Shown here: positions 29,801 through 35,516 of the stretch, piece by piece | Position numbering within the stretch: position 1 is the stretch's first letter | How the letters are laid out: every line of letters begins with the position of its first letter | Virus record (IMG/VR): IMGVR_UViG_3300020317_000004 | Location: 1 to 40,395 of that record | Reading direction: 5' to 3' (one strand) | Length of the DNA stretch: 40,395 nt | From: a virus | Notes under the pieces: generated by a model | What the model was told of the DNA's origin: nothing | The model's database searches: none | What the model saw: the letters and a program-made list of their open reading frames with translations, nothing else | Made by a program: the position numbers and the translations under genes

Positions 29801-32800
29801 TATTTACAACAGTTGCTGTTGGTAACGGTACAGCAGCTTGTTCAATTTCTATTTGTTTATTTGAAGGATCAACTCCAGCAACATAATCTCTAATATCTTG
29901 ATCATTAATAAGAATTGATGCTATATAACTATCACCACCTACTTGATTTACACCGTTTACTTTGCTGCCACCAATATTAAGCGTACCTCTAATATCTAAG
30001 GCATATTCAGCAGTATGTTTACCAATAGCAACTTTTGTATTATCCATAAATATATCAAGTGCTGAATCAGGGTTATTTAAAATAATTTGATTTTCTTGAT
30101 TTCCAGTAAGAGTAACATCTCTACCAATAATAAAGTTTCCTTTACCATTTGTGGTATGTATCTTATTGTTTTGACCAAAAATGAAATTTTCTGAAACATT
30201 AGTTGCAGGAGTAACATTTACATAACCAGTACTTCCACCAGCAACAGTATTATTAAAACCAATCCAATAATTTTTTGATTGTGTTCCTAATGATCCAACA
30301 CCGTAAACATTATAAGAAGAGTGTCCCGAAAAGTGATTATTGTATGTTGTATGTGCAGTAGCAGAGTCTTTATTTCCTTCACCCACAAAATACGAATTAG
30401 TTGATCGCATTTCATTTGGATTACCACTTGCACCACCAATTACAACAGAATTCGCAACGGTTCTGGCACTACTTCCTATTTTATTACCATAACCACCAAT
30501 ATTAATAGAATAACTAGTGCTTAGATTTCCAGATACATCTCCAATATCAGTATTATAACCACCAATATTTACCGAATATTCTGCGTCAAGATGGGTATTA
30601 TATCCACCAACATTTACTGAATAGTTGGCATTTGTGCCAATATCGGTATTCCTACCTGCAATATTTGCACTGTTGGAAGCATCAATATCATTATTATATC
30701 CACCCAGATTTATAGAATAGTTGGCATTTGCAGTAATTTGTAGTTCGCGACCACCAACAGTTGTGTTCCAACGTCCACCCGTCAAAGTATTTGAGTAACC
30801 ACCAACACTAACATTATTTTCTCCACTAATGTTAATGTCGTATCCACCTAAACTGGCATTACCTGACGTACTCGCACCAGAAGAAATGGTGACATTTTGA
30901 CCACCAACAATTACACCATGATCACCACTTATTTCACTTGAATATGATGAGAAAATTCCAGATGTTGTTGATGTTGATGTGATATCATTATTATATCCAC
31001 CTATTATAACACCAATATCGCCAGCAAGATCATTATGTTGACCACCAACAATCGCACCCCACTCTGCATCAGCAGTCGTTTCATTAATATAACCACCTGC
31101 TATAATATTATAGTTACCAAGCATATTGTTTTGGTAACCACCAACATTTGTGTTATATGTTCCACCAACAATTAATGCATATGATCCACCAAAGTTACTA
31201 CTATAGTCTCCAGTTACATTAGTCCTATTACCAGTAGAATTGGTATAACCACCAATATTTGTAGCATATTGTCCATCCGCTTTTAAATATCTACCGCCAA
31301 TAGCAACACTATAGTTTCCATCAACTCTACTCTGATCACCACCAAGAACAACTCCATAGTCTCCATCAACTCTATTAAAGTACCCCATACCAATAGAATG
31401 TGCGCCAATAGTATCATTTCTATGATCAGCATTTGCATTAATTTGACCAACTCTAAATACATCACCCAAAGGATAGTATGCCATAAGAGCAACATTTGAA
31501 GAAACATTACTAAAACTAGAAAGTGCTTTAGTAGTATCGGAAGAATCAAAGAATGGCTCACCCTGACCTATTTTACTTGTATATGATCCACTATAAGTTC
31601 CTCTAAAGATAAATCCACGATTTCCTTCCGCTTCCACAGGTACGTTTGGAACCGCGACATGCATACCAATAGGCTTATTACCATTTGTGTATGTGATTTG
31701 AAGTCCGTTATCACTCCATGGTGAATTTTGTAGTAGTGTCCCATCTGCTAGTAATTTAAGGTTTTCTCCGCTATAGATAAGATCACCAGTTACATAAAGA
31801 TTACCAACTCCACTTGAAACAGGTACTGCCATTTTTGTTAAATCAGAATCACTACCAATTGTAACATTACCACCTTGAATAGACATAAAGTTATCATGAA
31901 TATTTGAGAGTGGTAAAAATTCTCCAACAGTACCAGCCGCACCAGCACCTAAGTTAATACCAATAGAGCGGTCACCACCAACATTAACATTTTTACCAAA
32001 AGCAAAAGAACCTTGCGCCGTACTAGGAAAAGTTATACCTTCACCGAATGCAAAGTTATAGGAACCTGCAATATTATGTGAAAACCCAAGTGCTACTGAA
32101 TTGGTTGCCGAAACCGTATTTCCAGCAGCACTTGTACCACCTATAGCAATTGATGCACTGCCTGTTATTTGATTTCCTATACCAATCGCGACTGCACCAG
32201 CACCACTTGTAACTTGAGTGTCACCAATAGAAATTGATTTATCACCAACTCCTGTATTAGCCTTACCAATCGCAATTCCTTGCGATGATGTTATTTGATT
32301 ACCTTCACCAAAAGCAATACTGGTTAATGCATTGGCACTAACAATATTTTCTTTACCAATCGCAATACTAGTTGTAGCACCAGCATTAATAATTGACTTA
32401 GTTCCAGAAACAAATGAACCATCCGCATACGTTTCAGAAGAATCTCCTTGAGCATATGAAGCAGTTCCTTTAGCAATGGTATTTTTACCAAATGCTGTGG
32501 AATAAGTACCCATTTCAGTATTTTTAATTGCGCCTGTTACGAAATATCCAGCCCTAAATCTTGCTTTAGCAGGATCAAACATCATTCTGGATTTATCACT
32601 ATCTAAATCTACAACAATTTGATATTGATCATTTATACTTGGACTTCCACCCCCCACAGTATTTAAAGCATAATATTGTGCTGATGTATTTAATCTTCCA
32701 GATACTTGAAAAAGATTACCTATAAGAGTGGTATCTGTTCTGAAATCAAATGCATGTGCTGGTCTATTAGTACCAATACCAATTCTGGCTCCGATTTGAA

Positions 32801-35057
32801 ATACGTCAGTAACTCCAGGTTCTCTTATGGTAGGTAAATAGAAAACATCATTAACATCATAAGGAAGAAATTGCTTTTGGAAAATGCCACCACCAATGAA
32901 TTTTTCACCTTTTCTATACATATCTCCATAGAAATCAATAGAACCATCTTTGTGAAATGATATTAAATTACTATCTAAAGCACCTTTTAAAGAAATAAGA
33001 CTACTTCCTGGATTACCCACACTATCGTAAAGAACTGCGTGAACACCACCACCAATTGTTGCACTATCAAAACTATAATCAGATTTGAAAACATTTTTCT
33101 GTAGCGTGGATGTTAGTTGAGAGTCATTTAATTCAAGACCATAGAAATCGTGTGCGTATGAAGTGCCTTTTCCAGTTTGCGAACCATAATTAAGTGTAAG
33201 TGACGCTGATTGTCCAGTAGGTTTATGGTAATCGCCACCAATTCTAAAACCTTCTGCAAATATATTTCCAGATTTTGTTAATGTTAAGTGATAGTAAGAA
33301 GAATCTGCTGATGGGTCTGGACCTTTACCATTAACAGTTTCTTTGCCAAAATGAATACCGTCCAATGACCCCAAATGATCTTGCCATGTACGATTTTGTG
33401 TTCTTATAAACCCATCATCATTTACAAGTCTACCTTGTCCCGGTTCAGAAGTAAGAATACCATGAGGTGTAAGTTGAAGTGAATATATGCTATCAACAAA
33501 AATTTTATCAAAATATCCAAGAGAATATACGGCCCTCAAGCCCTCAAGTTCAGAAATCATTGCGCTGTCAGAAACAAACTGTCCAATACGCCCAGAATCA
33601 TATAAAATTGAAGAACCGCTAATACGCGCTATGTGTGCGCTATCAACACCACTTAATTTCCCACCAATATGCAACCCACCAGCGATTTCCATAGGCAGAC
33701 TAGATTTCCACAATCCAGGTGCTGGGCTAACTTGCCCTTGAAAACCAGATGCATCTGCTTGATAAGTAAAACTTCCTCTACCGTGAACTGGGTCATTGTA
33801 ACTTCTATTACTGAAAACAGTAATACCAGCACCATCAGCAGCAGCACTATCCAGTGCTTCGTCTGCTAAAATGATATTCTTATCATTTACAGAAACTGTT
33901 GTTGAGTTAATAATAGTTTGAATACCATCAACTTGTAAATCGCCCTTGATAAGAACGCGACCAGTATTATCACCAATACCAGCAGGATCAATAACGATTT
34001 CTGATGGACCAGTGATCAATGGTTGATATGATGTTTCAATATGAGCGTATGTAATTCTTGCAGAGTCGGACATAAGTTGTCCAACGTAACCACTGTCAAT
34101 ATCTGCTCTAGAAATATAAGCACTATCAATATCTACTTGACCTATATCTGCACTATCAATATCAGTATGATCAATAAGAGCGTATTTAATATATGCACTG
34201 TCAATCGTTACATCATTGATATATGCACTGTCAATATCAGCATATTTAATGTATGCGCTGTCAATCGTTACATTATCAATGTGTCCACTATCAACATCCA
34301 TATATTTAATGTACGCGCTGTCAATAGATACATTATCAATATGCCCACTGTCAATATCAGCATATTTAATGTATGCTGAGTCAATCGTTACATTATCAAT
34401 ATGCCCACTATCAATATCAGCATATTTAATATACGCGCTATCTACAGTTAGATTATCAACATGACCACTATCAACATCCATAAATTTGACATAAGCAGAA
34501 TCGATAGAAACATTATCAATGTGTCCACTATCCATATCAAAATGACGTATATAAGCACTATCAACACGCAAGTTGTCAATATGGGAACTGTCAATGTCGG
34601 CAAATTGTATATAAGCAGAATCAACACGAAGATCATGAATATAGGCACTGTCTGCCTCCAAAAATGTAATGTGCGCGGAATCAGAAATAAGCCCTTTTAT
34701 AACCGCACTGTCTGCATTGAAAAAACGAATATATGCACTGTCAACACTTAGATTATTAAAACTACCAGAATCGCCAACAAGACTTTGGAGTTTTAGATAA
34801 TCTAATCCGCGACTGTCATCTAGTAATACTAGTCTACCATCTTGTGCTATTCCTGGATTATCTGGAAAAAGTGATGTAAAATATTCACCACCAATCGTAG
34901 CAATTCTGGATGCATCACCAGTGACATTTATTTCTGGCCCTATACCAATAAAAAGTTTTTTGGATGTTTCAGCATATGAATACGCTATTTCACCTACTTT
35001 AAGATTTGATGGGGTATCAACATTTGATGATCGTTTTATTCTTATAGTTGCTGGCAT
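17814..35057 (-). CDS. Giant modular fibre/adhesin protein, 5747 aa
   Basis: This single ORF of 17.2 kb encodes a protein of roughly 0.6 MDa. Modules by approximate residue: 1-100, N-terminal fibre module (IRIKRS, LKVGEIAYSY, KLFIGIG, IGGEYFT). 100-340, DSAYI pentapeptide-like coils. 340-425, GPSEIVIDP/KNIILADEALDSA module. 840-1065, YadA-head-like repeats (AIGKENIV, SIAIG). 1210-1640, a second head-like block in an IGGYN style. 2015-2200, seven 30-residue repeats (TYKGTDSMQIGGRL). 3150-3320, a second DSAYI block, again followed by GPSEITIDP. 3610-4250, a third head-like block. 4600-5200, DSNYV repeats and two DLGSPT-type modules. ~5310, SGGTMTGAIDM. ~5430-5510, FLNGINLLKGTDY domain. 5650-5747, tip domain (INLPVSANLGDEIRF, AAFGLVYYN). 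It is probably a trimeric fibre reaching far from the virion. It has its own late promoter; AAGG lies 10 bases before the ATG. Confidence 0.88.
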   Translation of the reverse strand: MPATIRIKRSSNVDTPSNLKVGEIAYSYAETSKKLFIGIGPEINVTGDASRIATIGGEYFTSLFPDNPGIAQDGRLVLLDDSRGLDYLKLQSLVGDSGSFNNLSVDSAYIRFFNADSAVIKGLISDSAHITFLEADSAYIHDLRVDSAYIQFADIDSSHIDNLRVDSAYIRHFDMDSGHIDNVSIDSAYVKFMDVDSGHVDNLTVDSAYIKYADIDSGHIDNVTIDSAYIKYADIDSGHIDNVSIDSAYIKYMDVDSGHIDNVTIDSAYIKYADIDSAYINDVTIDSAYIKYALIDHTDIDSADIGQVDIDSAYISRADIDSGYVGQLMSDSARITYAHIETSYQPLITGPSEIVIDPAGIGDNTGRVLIKGDLQVDGIQTIINSTTVSVNDKNIILADEALDSAAADGAGITVFSNRSYNDPVHGRGSFTYQADASGFQGQVSPAPGLWKSSLPMEIAGGLHIGGKLSGVDSAHIARISGSSILYDSGRIGQFVSDSAMISELEGLRAVYSLGYFDKIFVDSIYSLQLTPHGILTSEPGQGRLVNDDGFIRTQNRTWQDHLGSLDGIHFGKETVNGKGPDPSADSSYYHLTLTKSGNIFAEGFRIGGDYHKPTGQSASLTLNYGSQTGKGTSYAHDFYGLELNDSQLTSTLQKNVFKSDYSFDSATIGGGVHAVLYDSVGNPGSSLISLKGALDSNLISFHKDGSIDFYGDMYRKGEKFIGGGIFQKQFLPYDVNDVFYLPTIREPGVTDVFQIGARIGIGTNRPAHAFDFRTDTTLIGNLFQVSGRLNTSAQYYALNTVGGGSPSINDQYQIVVDLDSDKSRMMFDPAKARFRAGYFVTGAIKNTEMGTYSTAFGKNTIAKGTASYAQGDSSETYADGSFVSGTKSIINAGATTSIAIGKENIVSANALTSIAFGEGNQITSSQGIAIGKANTGVGDKSISIGDTQVTSGAGAVAIGIGNQITGSASIAIGGTSAAGNTVSATNSVALGFSHNIAGSYNFAFGEGITFPSTAQGSFAFGKNVNVGGDRSIGINLGAGAAGTVGEFLPLSNIHDNFMSIQGGNVTIGSDSDLTKMAVPVSSGVGNLYVTGDLIYSGENLKLLADGTLLQNSPWSDNGLQITYTNGNKPIGMHVAVPNVPVEAEGNRGFIFRGTYSGSYTSKIGQGEPFFDSSDTTKALSSFSNVSSNVALMAYYPLGDVFRVGQINANADHRNDTIGAHSIGMGYFNRVDGDYGVVLGGDQSRVDGNYSVAIGGRYLKADGQYATNIGGYTNSTGNRTNVTGDYSSNFGGSYALIVGGTYNTNVGGYQNNMLGNYNIIAGGYINETTADAEWGAIVGGQHNDLAGDIGVIIGGYNNDITSTSTTSGIFSSYSSEISGDHGVIVGGQNVTISSGASTSGNASLGGYDINISGENNVSVGGYSNTLTGGRWNTTVGGRELQITANANYSINLGGYNNDIDASNSANIAGRNTDIGTNANYSVNVGGYNTHLDAEYSVNIGGYNTDIGDVSGNLSTSYSINIGGYGNKIGSSARTVANSVVIGGASGNPNEMRSTNSYFVGEGNKDSATAHTTYNNHFSGHSSYNVYGVGSLGTQSKNYWIGFNNTVAGGSTGYVNVTPATNVSENFIFGQNNKIHTTNGKGNFIIGRDVTLTGNQENQIILNNPDSALDIFMDNTKVAIGKHTAEYALDIRGTLNIGGSKVNGVNQVGGDSYIASILINDQDIRDYVAGVDPSNKQIEIEQAAVPLPTATVVNITQSNPGIVIIRNTNGILTDGKTVEFNLPSLTNIGQFLNDSIFAIKNIVGGIGDSFELYDGATFADVATRVGVNTSKGTTRNKGAAGNITLGSTVPYVYGNTGTQYDSAQFDSSGTAENGVPTAEIVFGQYVSLKALPIVAGGAGTIAPKRFKSSVIIDSDLIVQGTVTLNDSVGIGKDLVVGGNLDVSTGYLRTGGYLDVNTHGKFGDSVTVGTKLNVNGISSFNGTSTFGKNVVMDSNLTVAGAVTLSGGIKTATTFVSTDSMQIGGRLSGVANLEMAGAIGTVTTYKGTDSMQIGGRLHGVTSLTMAGPLKTVTTYKGTDSMQIGGRLHGVGSLEMAGSLGTVTTYKGTDSMQIGGRLSGVGSLEMAGSIGTVTTYKGTDSMQIGGRLSGVGSLEMAGSLGTVTTYKGTDSMQIGGRLSGVGSLEMAGSIATVTTFKSTDSMTIGGDLTVAGAVSGVTSLTASGPITFADSIRIGGSVRWLDNSVDDSFYIGNLSFDSYVLRPNSKILSSVVSYFDTDYVQQRVDSFNSWVIYPDALVYNPNDGHKTVAIGLTNNQTWTGWNPDINGGGNAAYASNLSKTGTTIDDATDDSNLTLASYNTRHTDFSSGVGDSIGLDVQGRINIRTTDKEGDDYISNPPIVFSGDGGGQTAWPNKAWLRQTGYIDQPYIRSKIDAEFLQEAFTANSTASEESKAFFRSMLDSAYIISVWDSDYYWKHDSFNAVYIGAPGQLYDGTHASGLYYDGNIKLAINKRGDSATHNLDLRGNARFEKNLLVEDSVTIAGSLSGVTSLNASGPVTFADSMTIGGDLTVAGAVSGVTTLITSDSVYIGGSLRVESDLTIGGGLTTIGHFNIDSFVNIGGAVKIGSFNGRDSGDGLGVYDASQIKGKNGLYVGDSTHLRGGLKVLGHDNVLEEAYVFTIDSNYVQESQTVSLNNTQIQNAFGPNDADSHIVLSFTDSVDFNFLRITRTTSAGATVVLNRFIDYDSLGNRTLFDSSQYGYGSPSHNLMTNQNRLKNVYIKEPSVLNTDTQLHGAELVAQSDSNSKLSIIIGDRIITVGGTSIPRVSNIIDDANNSLAINAGLSLFGVVDPIVKLTDSIGTVKGQLLKDRDFTIVDSFEIRVFSDLNVVPGLFPSAYGVTDSASMILGDKITIQDRTPTLTSRTEIVGPTNLFGHVTLGNEAMAHAAYPGYPHTGSRLTTHDSFVVKGGMHFESSGDPVVRNRIQFDGDVHVDSGKVWFFGPKKTVSHKVPASLIDATQDGYGHYQNINPATTFDSNLIVGMDSHIVQNVKATTDPIDLNATRLTVNNLSIRDGSVFLYGPLRTRSHLKQDSDGIGGLLGKVESDGSYNGTITGIQRYIDSQYQVTLDSHVVDILQNPPLPVLNFLKPVTFSKPVIMQDSLTVQFVNADSASIDQLVSDSAYIKYVRIDSSYISQLIVDSSRIGHLIVTDSATIKQFTSDSARISQLDADSAYIKILKADQILDTYISQLIVDSANIGQLDVDSAYIKQLKWDVVDSAYIKYAQIDDAYISQLLVDSARISQLDADSAYIKTAKIDSSYQTLIRGPSEITIDPLDVGTNTGKIHVKGSFELTNGDFTLDSMSRMFVGEPIDFYKYESDGSGNRTTFGENVLNPNHENHKYQRFQHFFDRSSNHFQTFDNTKVDAGNVVFKYESDGSPVVGGKGFTTPNGNLHHILVDSFDVVNVDKSLNIFRKTHRLDLDSHIGRIVDSDYVGIRLQTPWKIENVSLGVQKKIFYDDEGAVIIGPKTLLTGDLATRFVVDSGNVMFLSNNFQSGISTGAGGAGIADNDVSTVIRGNVPNKGAEARFMWIPQRGALRIGALDQAGASDYWEDSEVGYQSIAIGNNTKASHFSTALGFNVQVGEVKKSAITASKNNNNSVAFGQGIDMPQRNSVAMGIGIITRPTSNTSGTPVPNNSFIYNKEQIVSLGSKINSAGSFNTSLGNRITIGFNTGIANDQGQFPFMNPNTSNNVTAIGRDLLAYRTSDRSLMIGANSVVKKEDTTSIGNNNQLDKQYTIAIGNDNLLQKEDALAIGQNIIMRSRAQGAVGVGKEVSVHGKNAVAMGRNVHVTSGTGAVAIGADGKVTGTGGVFVGSQGTASQKSVAVGSSVFAGNHGVAIGKNVRSHGSQGSIALGYNAYSGSGGFAIGNNVVGKTGAVMVGQGNSGANYSTIFGLNSTSKTGGVAIGSYVQNTGNYAVAMGRSVQAAAATAAMGIYVKTLGARSVAIGGGTSALPNVARQDAVSIGYSNDAGSKSVVIGKNNTMGAGTSSIPGITVGTDNTNNSKANIYGSNNSGNSYVSVYGSGQSGASTSSTNTPSTAMVYGIGNTITANGGLAFGKQNIVELNGLAFGSSNDVQKEGLAFGYDNEVNLGSGNGNTTHSIAFGRGNTSDTEAIALGRNNVATHGAIAIGNTVTATGATGNQGGIGLGRNITVYGQNALGLGTNITVGGAINSAANSVGIGLGTTATTVSTDNTLSIQGGQVVIEQDEVNIVPATATQFKSAAAYGSYGDGGDDVECEKVNENGRAGTKYALEVNGPINVNGTDAAGNEHDFYMQGMRLYNYIRYVAADSAWILTAADQDYVEGIINKEYIRTTSTNDTFFQKSPSGGSSHLVYKGANDFEFVGINLDNSTATLTPGYLRYGPDANGVFKSNVNYTLDVNGNVNLEGLTYQGDVILPTGGLDSNIYLNHFTNVINYQITPDSATEFFDSAYVAERYSFGSNPSGADSTAIIEMIDSEFINLLVRPVWPDSAYIDDKLDSVVGGDIIAFRVKHILSAKYGDLTTLEKALGRGEAQFTNPTGFEATHGTKVGIGKISYSHWDSNPSRPGIRTQLRTSGVTGVTAGQEAIETLGPTVGSLTTGIGLAVGGKVVIHGTQEPITGAAELPALEIFNGHIEVNGEKLVLETPWDEGASYTTYKSPSKFIGVGKLSPSFLFDVNGKINADSGFFVDGTNISEIYDSDWVKTTVTEDYVKTELNIDSAYIMSTHKAVGDIIPALDTVYDLGSPTERFRDIYLSGNSISLGEVIISSNASGLELSDSAGNLLKFGGIDSDAISHFIDSSYVQLRADSNWIFSAVTQEYVRSKADSNYIKSFIDNSYIFNITDTKYDSALFLSAADSDYVKTVASSDYVLGIADSNYVKTVASSDYILGLADSNYVKTFINSAYVLGIADANYLKANIDSSYIKGFITPAYVKNANNVDSAFIKGIADSSYIQSAADSNYLKTHIDSSYVKGITDSSYVKGFIDSAYVFNITDTKYDSAFILSAADSAYVTTVIDAKLAATGHILPELDSAFDIGSPTKKFKDLYLSGSTINIGNTRITAAPAGLKVTDNVGNSAKVLGIDSDAILGFVDSAYVDLRVPFNKVTIPHILGIADSSHIKTYADSNYVKTFIDSEYVKGIADSGYIQGFISTPYIRSIIDSAHINPITGIGTRDVDFGGNTIYYNNTFAFTNQLPSATTYKGMVVYDNQAQLPKIAVGADWHELARTSDIRSIADSAAAALVASAPATLDTLNELAAAIGDDANFSTTLTNSIAAKLPLSGGTMTGAIDMGSNNITTTGKMLYSNVYSVEGDLPSASTYHGMFAHVHGTGKGYFAHAGNWIKLANFDDISSTVDSAYVQARQTSGGGGGGGLDSSLAISLIDSAYVSARSSGSTAFTSSITSYYYTATSNQTVFTGSDNNSATLSYAVNSVTVFLNGINLLKGTDYNTTDTSTITLVAGAKVGDELVINALSQIGASSGTINASVISVVDSAYVQARQTSGGGGGGLDSSLAISLIDSDYVAARSSSSGGGLTISDNPPASPSVGSMWFDPEALETYVYYTDSDNTSQWVKSNPTGVGLSAVTSIVDSAYIAARSSGGGTDSASIINLIDSDYVAARTTAGAASWTEITSTPVTATANQRLIINTSTTKTINLPVSANLGDEIRFIDGTGNANTNNITINRNGHKIEASDSDLTVDVDRAAFGLVYYNVANGWLFTEK
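17930..17937 (-). promoter_or_regulatory. Possible internal late promoter core TATAAATA before the 2186-aa gene
   Basis: An exact TATAAATA on the minus strand lies inside the last codons of the giant gene, 116 bases before the next start at 17813. The distance is longer than at the other four sites, which lie 27-33 bases from their starts, so this may be chance in AT-rich DNA. If active, it would let the 2186-aa gene be expressed independently of the 17 kb upstream gene. Confidence 0.3.
20278..20385 (-). repeat. 54-bp tandem duplication in the giant gene
   Basis: Two nearly identical 54-base copies begin at 20278 and 20332. Each encodes two 9-residue units of the type DSNYVKTVA/SSDYVLGIA. 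They sit in a longer stretch (about 19500-20560) of diverged units with the same DSxYV core. The near identity points to a recent duplication. Confidence 0.85.
22310..24230 (-). repeat. YadA-head-like repeat block 3 of the giant protein
   Basis: Dozens of units of about 12-16 residues have the pattern (V/I)AIGxxNxAxGxxGAxA(I/V)G, for example GVAIGKNVRSHGS, SIALGYNAYSGSG and GFAIGNNVVGKTG. This is the consensus of the left-handed parallel beta-roll head of trimeric autotransporter adhesins such as YadA. No autotransporter membrane anchor is present, and the context is a phage fibre. Confidence 0.75.
25100..25610 (-). repeat. Second DSAYI pentapeptide-like repeat block
   Basis: About a dozen and a half decapeptide units (30 bases each) carry the core DSAYI or DSARI, such as DADSAYIKILK, IVDSANIGQL and DVDSAYIKQLK. 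The pattern is less regular than in the first block, with short insertions at IVTDSATI, ADQILDTYI and KWDVVDSAYI. It is followed by YQTLIRGPSEITIDP, which matches the segment after the first block. Confidence 0.8.
28467..29056 (-). repeat. Seven 90-bp tandem repeats in the giant gene
   Basis: The motif CATACTRTC recurs at 28467, 28557, 28647, 28737, 28827, 28917 and 29007, spaced exactly 90 bases apart. Each unit encodes 30 residues: VTTYKGTDSMQIGGRL, then (S/H)GVGSLEMAGS(I/L)GT. The inner copies differ by only a few bases, while the outermost copies (ending in FKSTDSMTIGG and FVSTDSMQIGG) are more diverged. This is what tandem expansion from the middle would produce. Confidence 0.92.
30150..31420 (-). 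repeat. YadA-head-like repeat block 2 (IGGYN type) of the giant protein
   Basis: Units of the form (Y/N)SVNIGGYNTDI and GVIVGGQNVTI recur through this stretch, with more than twenty IGG or VGG turns, often NxxVGGYxNxxxG. It is a variant of the trimeric-adhesin head consensus with GG in place of xG. The block ends in FIFGQNNKIHTTNGKGNFII followed by TKVAIGKHTAEYALDIRG, a typical exit into a fibre shaft module. Confidence 0.7.
31870..32540 (-). repeat. YadA-head-like repeat block 1 of the giant protein
   Basis: Units such as YSTAFGKNTIAKGTASYAQG, SIAIGKENIVS and GIAIGKANTGVGDKSISIG match the trimeric autotransporter head consensus closely. The block is about 220 residues long. It is preceded by a segment ending TGAIKNTEMG and followed by GSDSDLTKMAV and a short shaft module. 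Confidence 0.75.
34081..34760 (-). repeat. First DSAYI pentapeptide-like repeat block, 60-bp period
   Basis: From 34141 to 34740 there are ten consecutive 60-base periods without a single insertion or deletion, with looser copies on both sides. Each period encodes 20 residues that divide into four pentapeptides: AYIKY/ADIDS/GHIDN/VTIDS. Position 3 is Ile, Val, Leu or Met and position 1 is small (Ala, Gly, Val). This matches the layout of pentapeptide-repeat proteins, in which four pentapeptides make one square coil. Confidence 0.85.
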
Positions 35058-35089
35058 AAAATCTGAACCTTAATTTACACTTCTTTTTG

Positions 35090-35097
35090 TATTTATA
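35090..35097 (-). promoter_or_regulatory. T4-type late promoter core TATAAATA, upstream of the giant fibre gene
   Basis: This is an exact TATAAATA on the minus strand, 32 bases before the giant gene's ATG at 35057. It lies in the 52-base gap after the 78-aa gene. No hairpin terminator is visible in the gap. Confidence 0.8.
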
Positions 35098-35109
35098 TAA
35101 TTATATGGA

Positions 35110-35346
35110 TCAAAAACCCTCTCCAGCATCAATAGTTTGTTTATCAAATAATAGTTGTGGTTGAAATTGTGCGTTGGTAGCGTTAAAAACTAATACATCT
35201 CCATTCACTGCCCCGTTTCCTGCAACATTTCTAAGTTGACCTATATCTGAAACTACTTCAATTTGAGCGATTTGTGGCACAGGAGTACCCAAAGTAATCT
35301 TTTTAACAATCGTATTCGTAGAAACAACTTTTACAGTATCACTCAT
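35110..35346 (-). CDS. Small fibre-associated protein, 78 aa, paralogue of the 56-aa gene
   Basis: I do not recognise a named family. The N-terminus TVKVVSTNTIVKKITLGTPV aligns with NIRVISSNTIQKKVFIDKVV of the preceding 56-aa protein, so the two are duplicates. The second half (LRNVAGNGAVNGDVLVFNAT, then NAQFQPQ) is a motif often found at the ends of marine phage fibre modules, where a short beta hairpin precedes a trimer domain. ATG and the upstream TGA overlap as ATGA, and AGGAG lies 7 bases before the start, so translation is coupled. It directly precedes the promoter of the giant fibre gene. An adaptor or joint role for a fibre is a guess. Confidence 0.7.
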   Translation of the reverse strand: MSDTVKVVSTNTIVKKITLGTPVPQIAQIEVVSDIGQLRNVAGNGAVNGDVLVFNATNAQFQPQLLFDKQTIDAGEGF

Positions 35347-35513
35347 GATGATCTCCTAATTAATTCTTTTTTGCTAATAGTTGATGGTAAATCTACAGAA
35401 CCATAAGACTGAACTGTAAATTCAATTTTACTATACTTTGAAACTACCTTGTCTATGAAAACTTTTTTTTGAATAGTATTTGAAGATATGACTCTTATAT
35501 TCTTAGTAATCAT
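35343..35513 (-). CDS. Very small structural protein, 56 aa, paralogue of the 78-aa gene
   Basis: The short open frame from ATG at 35513 to TGA at 35345-35343 is supported by tight packing. It starts 3 bases after the 128-aa gene's stop and overlaps the next start as ATGA. Its own Shine-Dalgarno would lie at the end of the 128-aa gene and is not obvious, so it may depend on coupling. Residues 5-24 match the N-terminus of the 78-aa protein (VISSNTIQKK against VVSTNTIVKK). The rest is basic (KKELIRRSS) and lacks the DVLVFN half. It could be a degenerate copy or a genuine minimal version. Confidence 0.65.
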   Translation of the reverse strand: MITKNIRVISSNTIQKKVFIDKVVSKYSKIEFTVQSYGSVDLPSTISKKELIRRSS

Positions 35514-35516
35514 AAT

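Noticed and set aside
22310-32540. The giant protein as a bacterial trimeric autotransporter
   Set aside because: It has no signal peptide and no C-terminal membrane anchor, and it sits under a T4-type late promoter between phage structural genes.
34041-34751. Plus-strand and alternate-frame open frames over the DSAYI repeats and other fibre genes
   Set aside because: They mirror the repetitive coding sequence of the minus-strand genes, lack ribosome sites and have unnatural Ile/Leu/Cys-rich compositions.
34081-34760. Regular 30/60-base repeats resembling a CRISPR array
   Set aside because: The repeats are in frame within a long ORF, encode a consistent peptide, have no unique spacers and lack cas genes.
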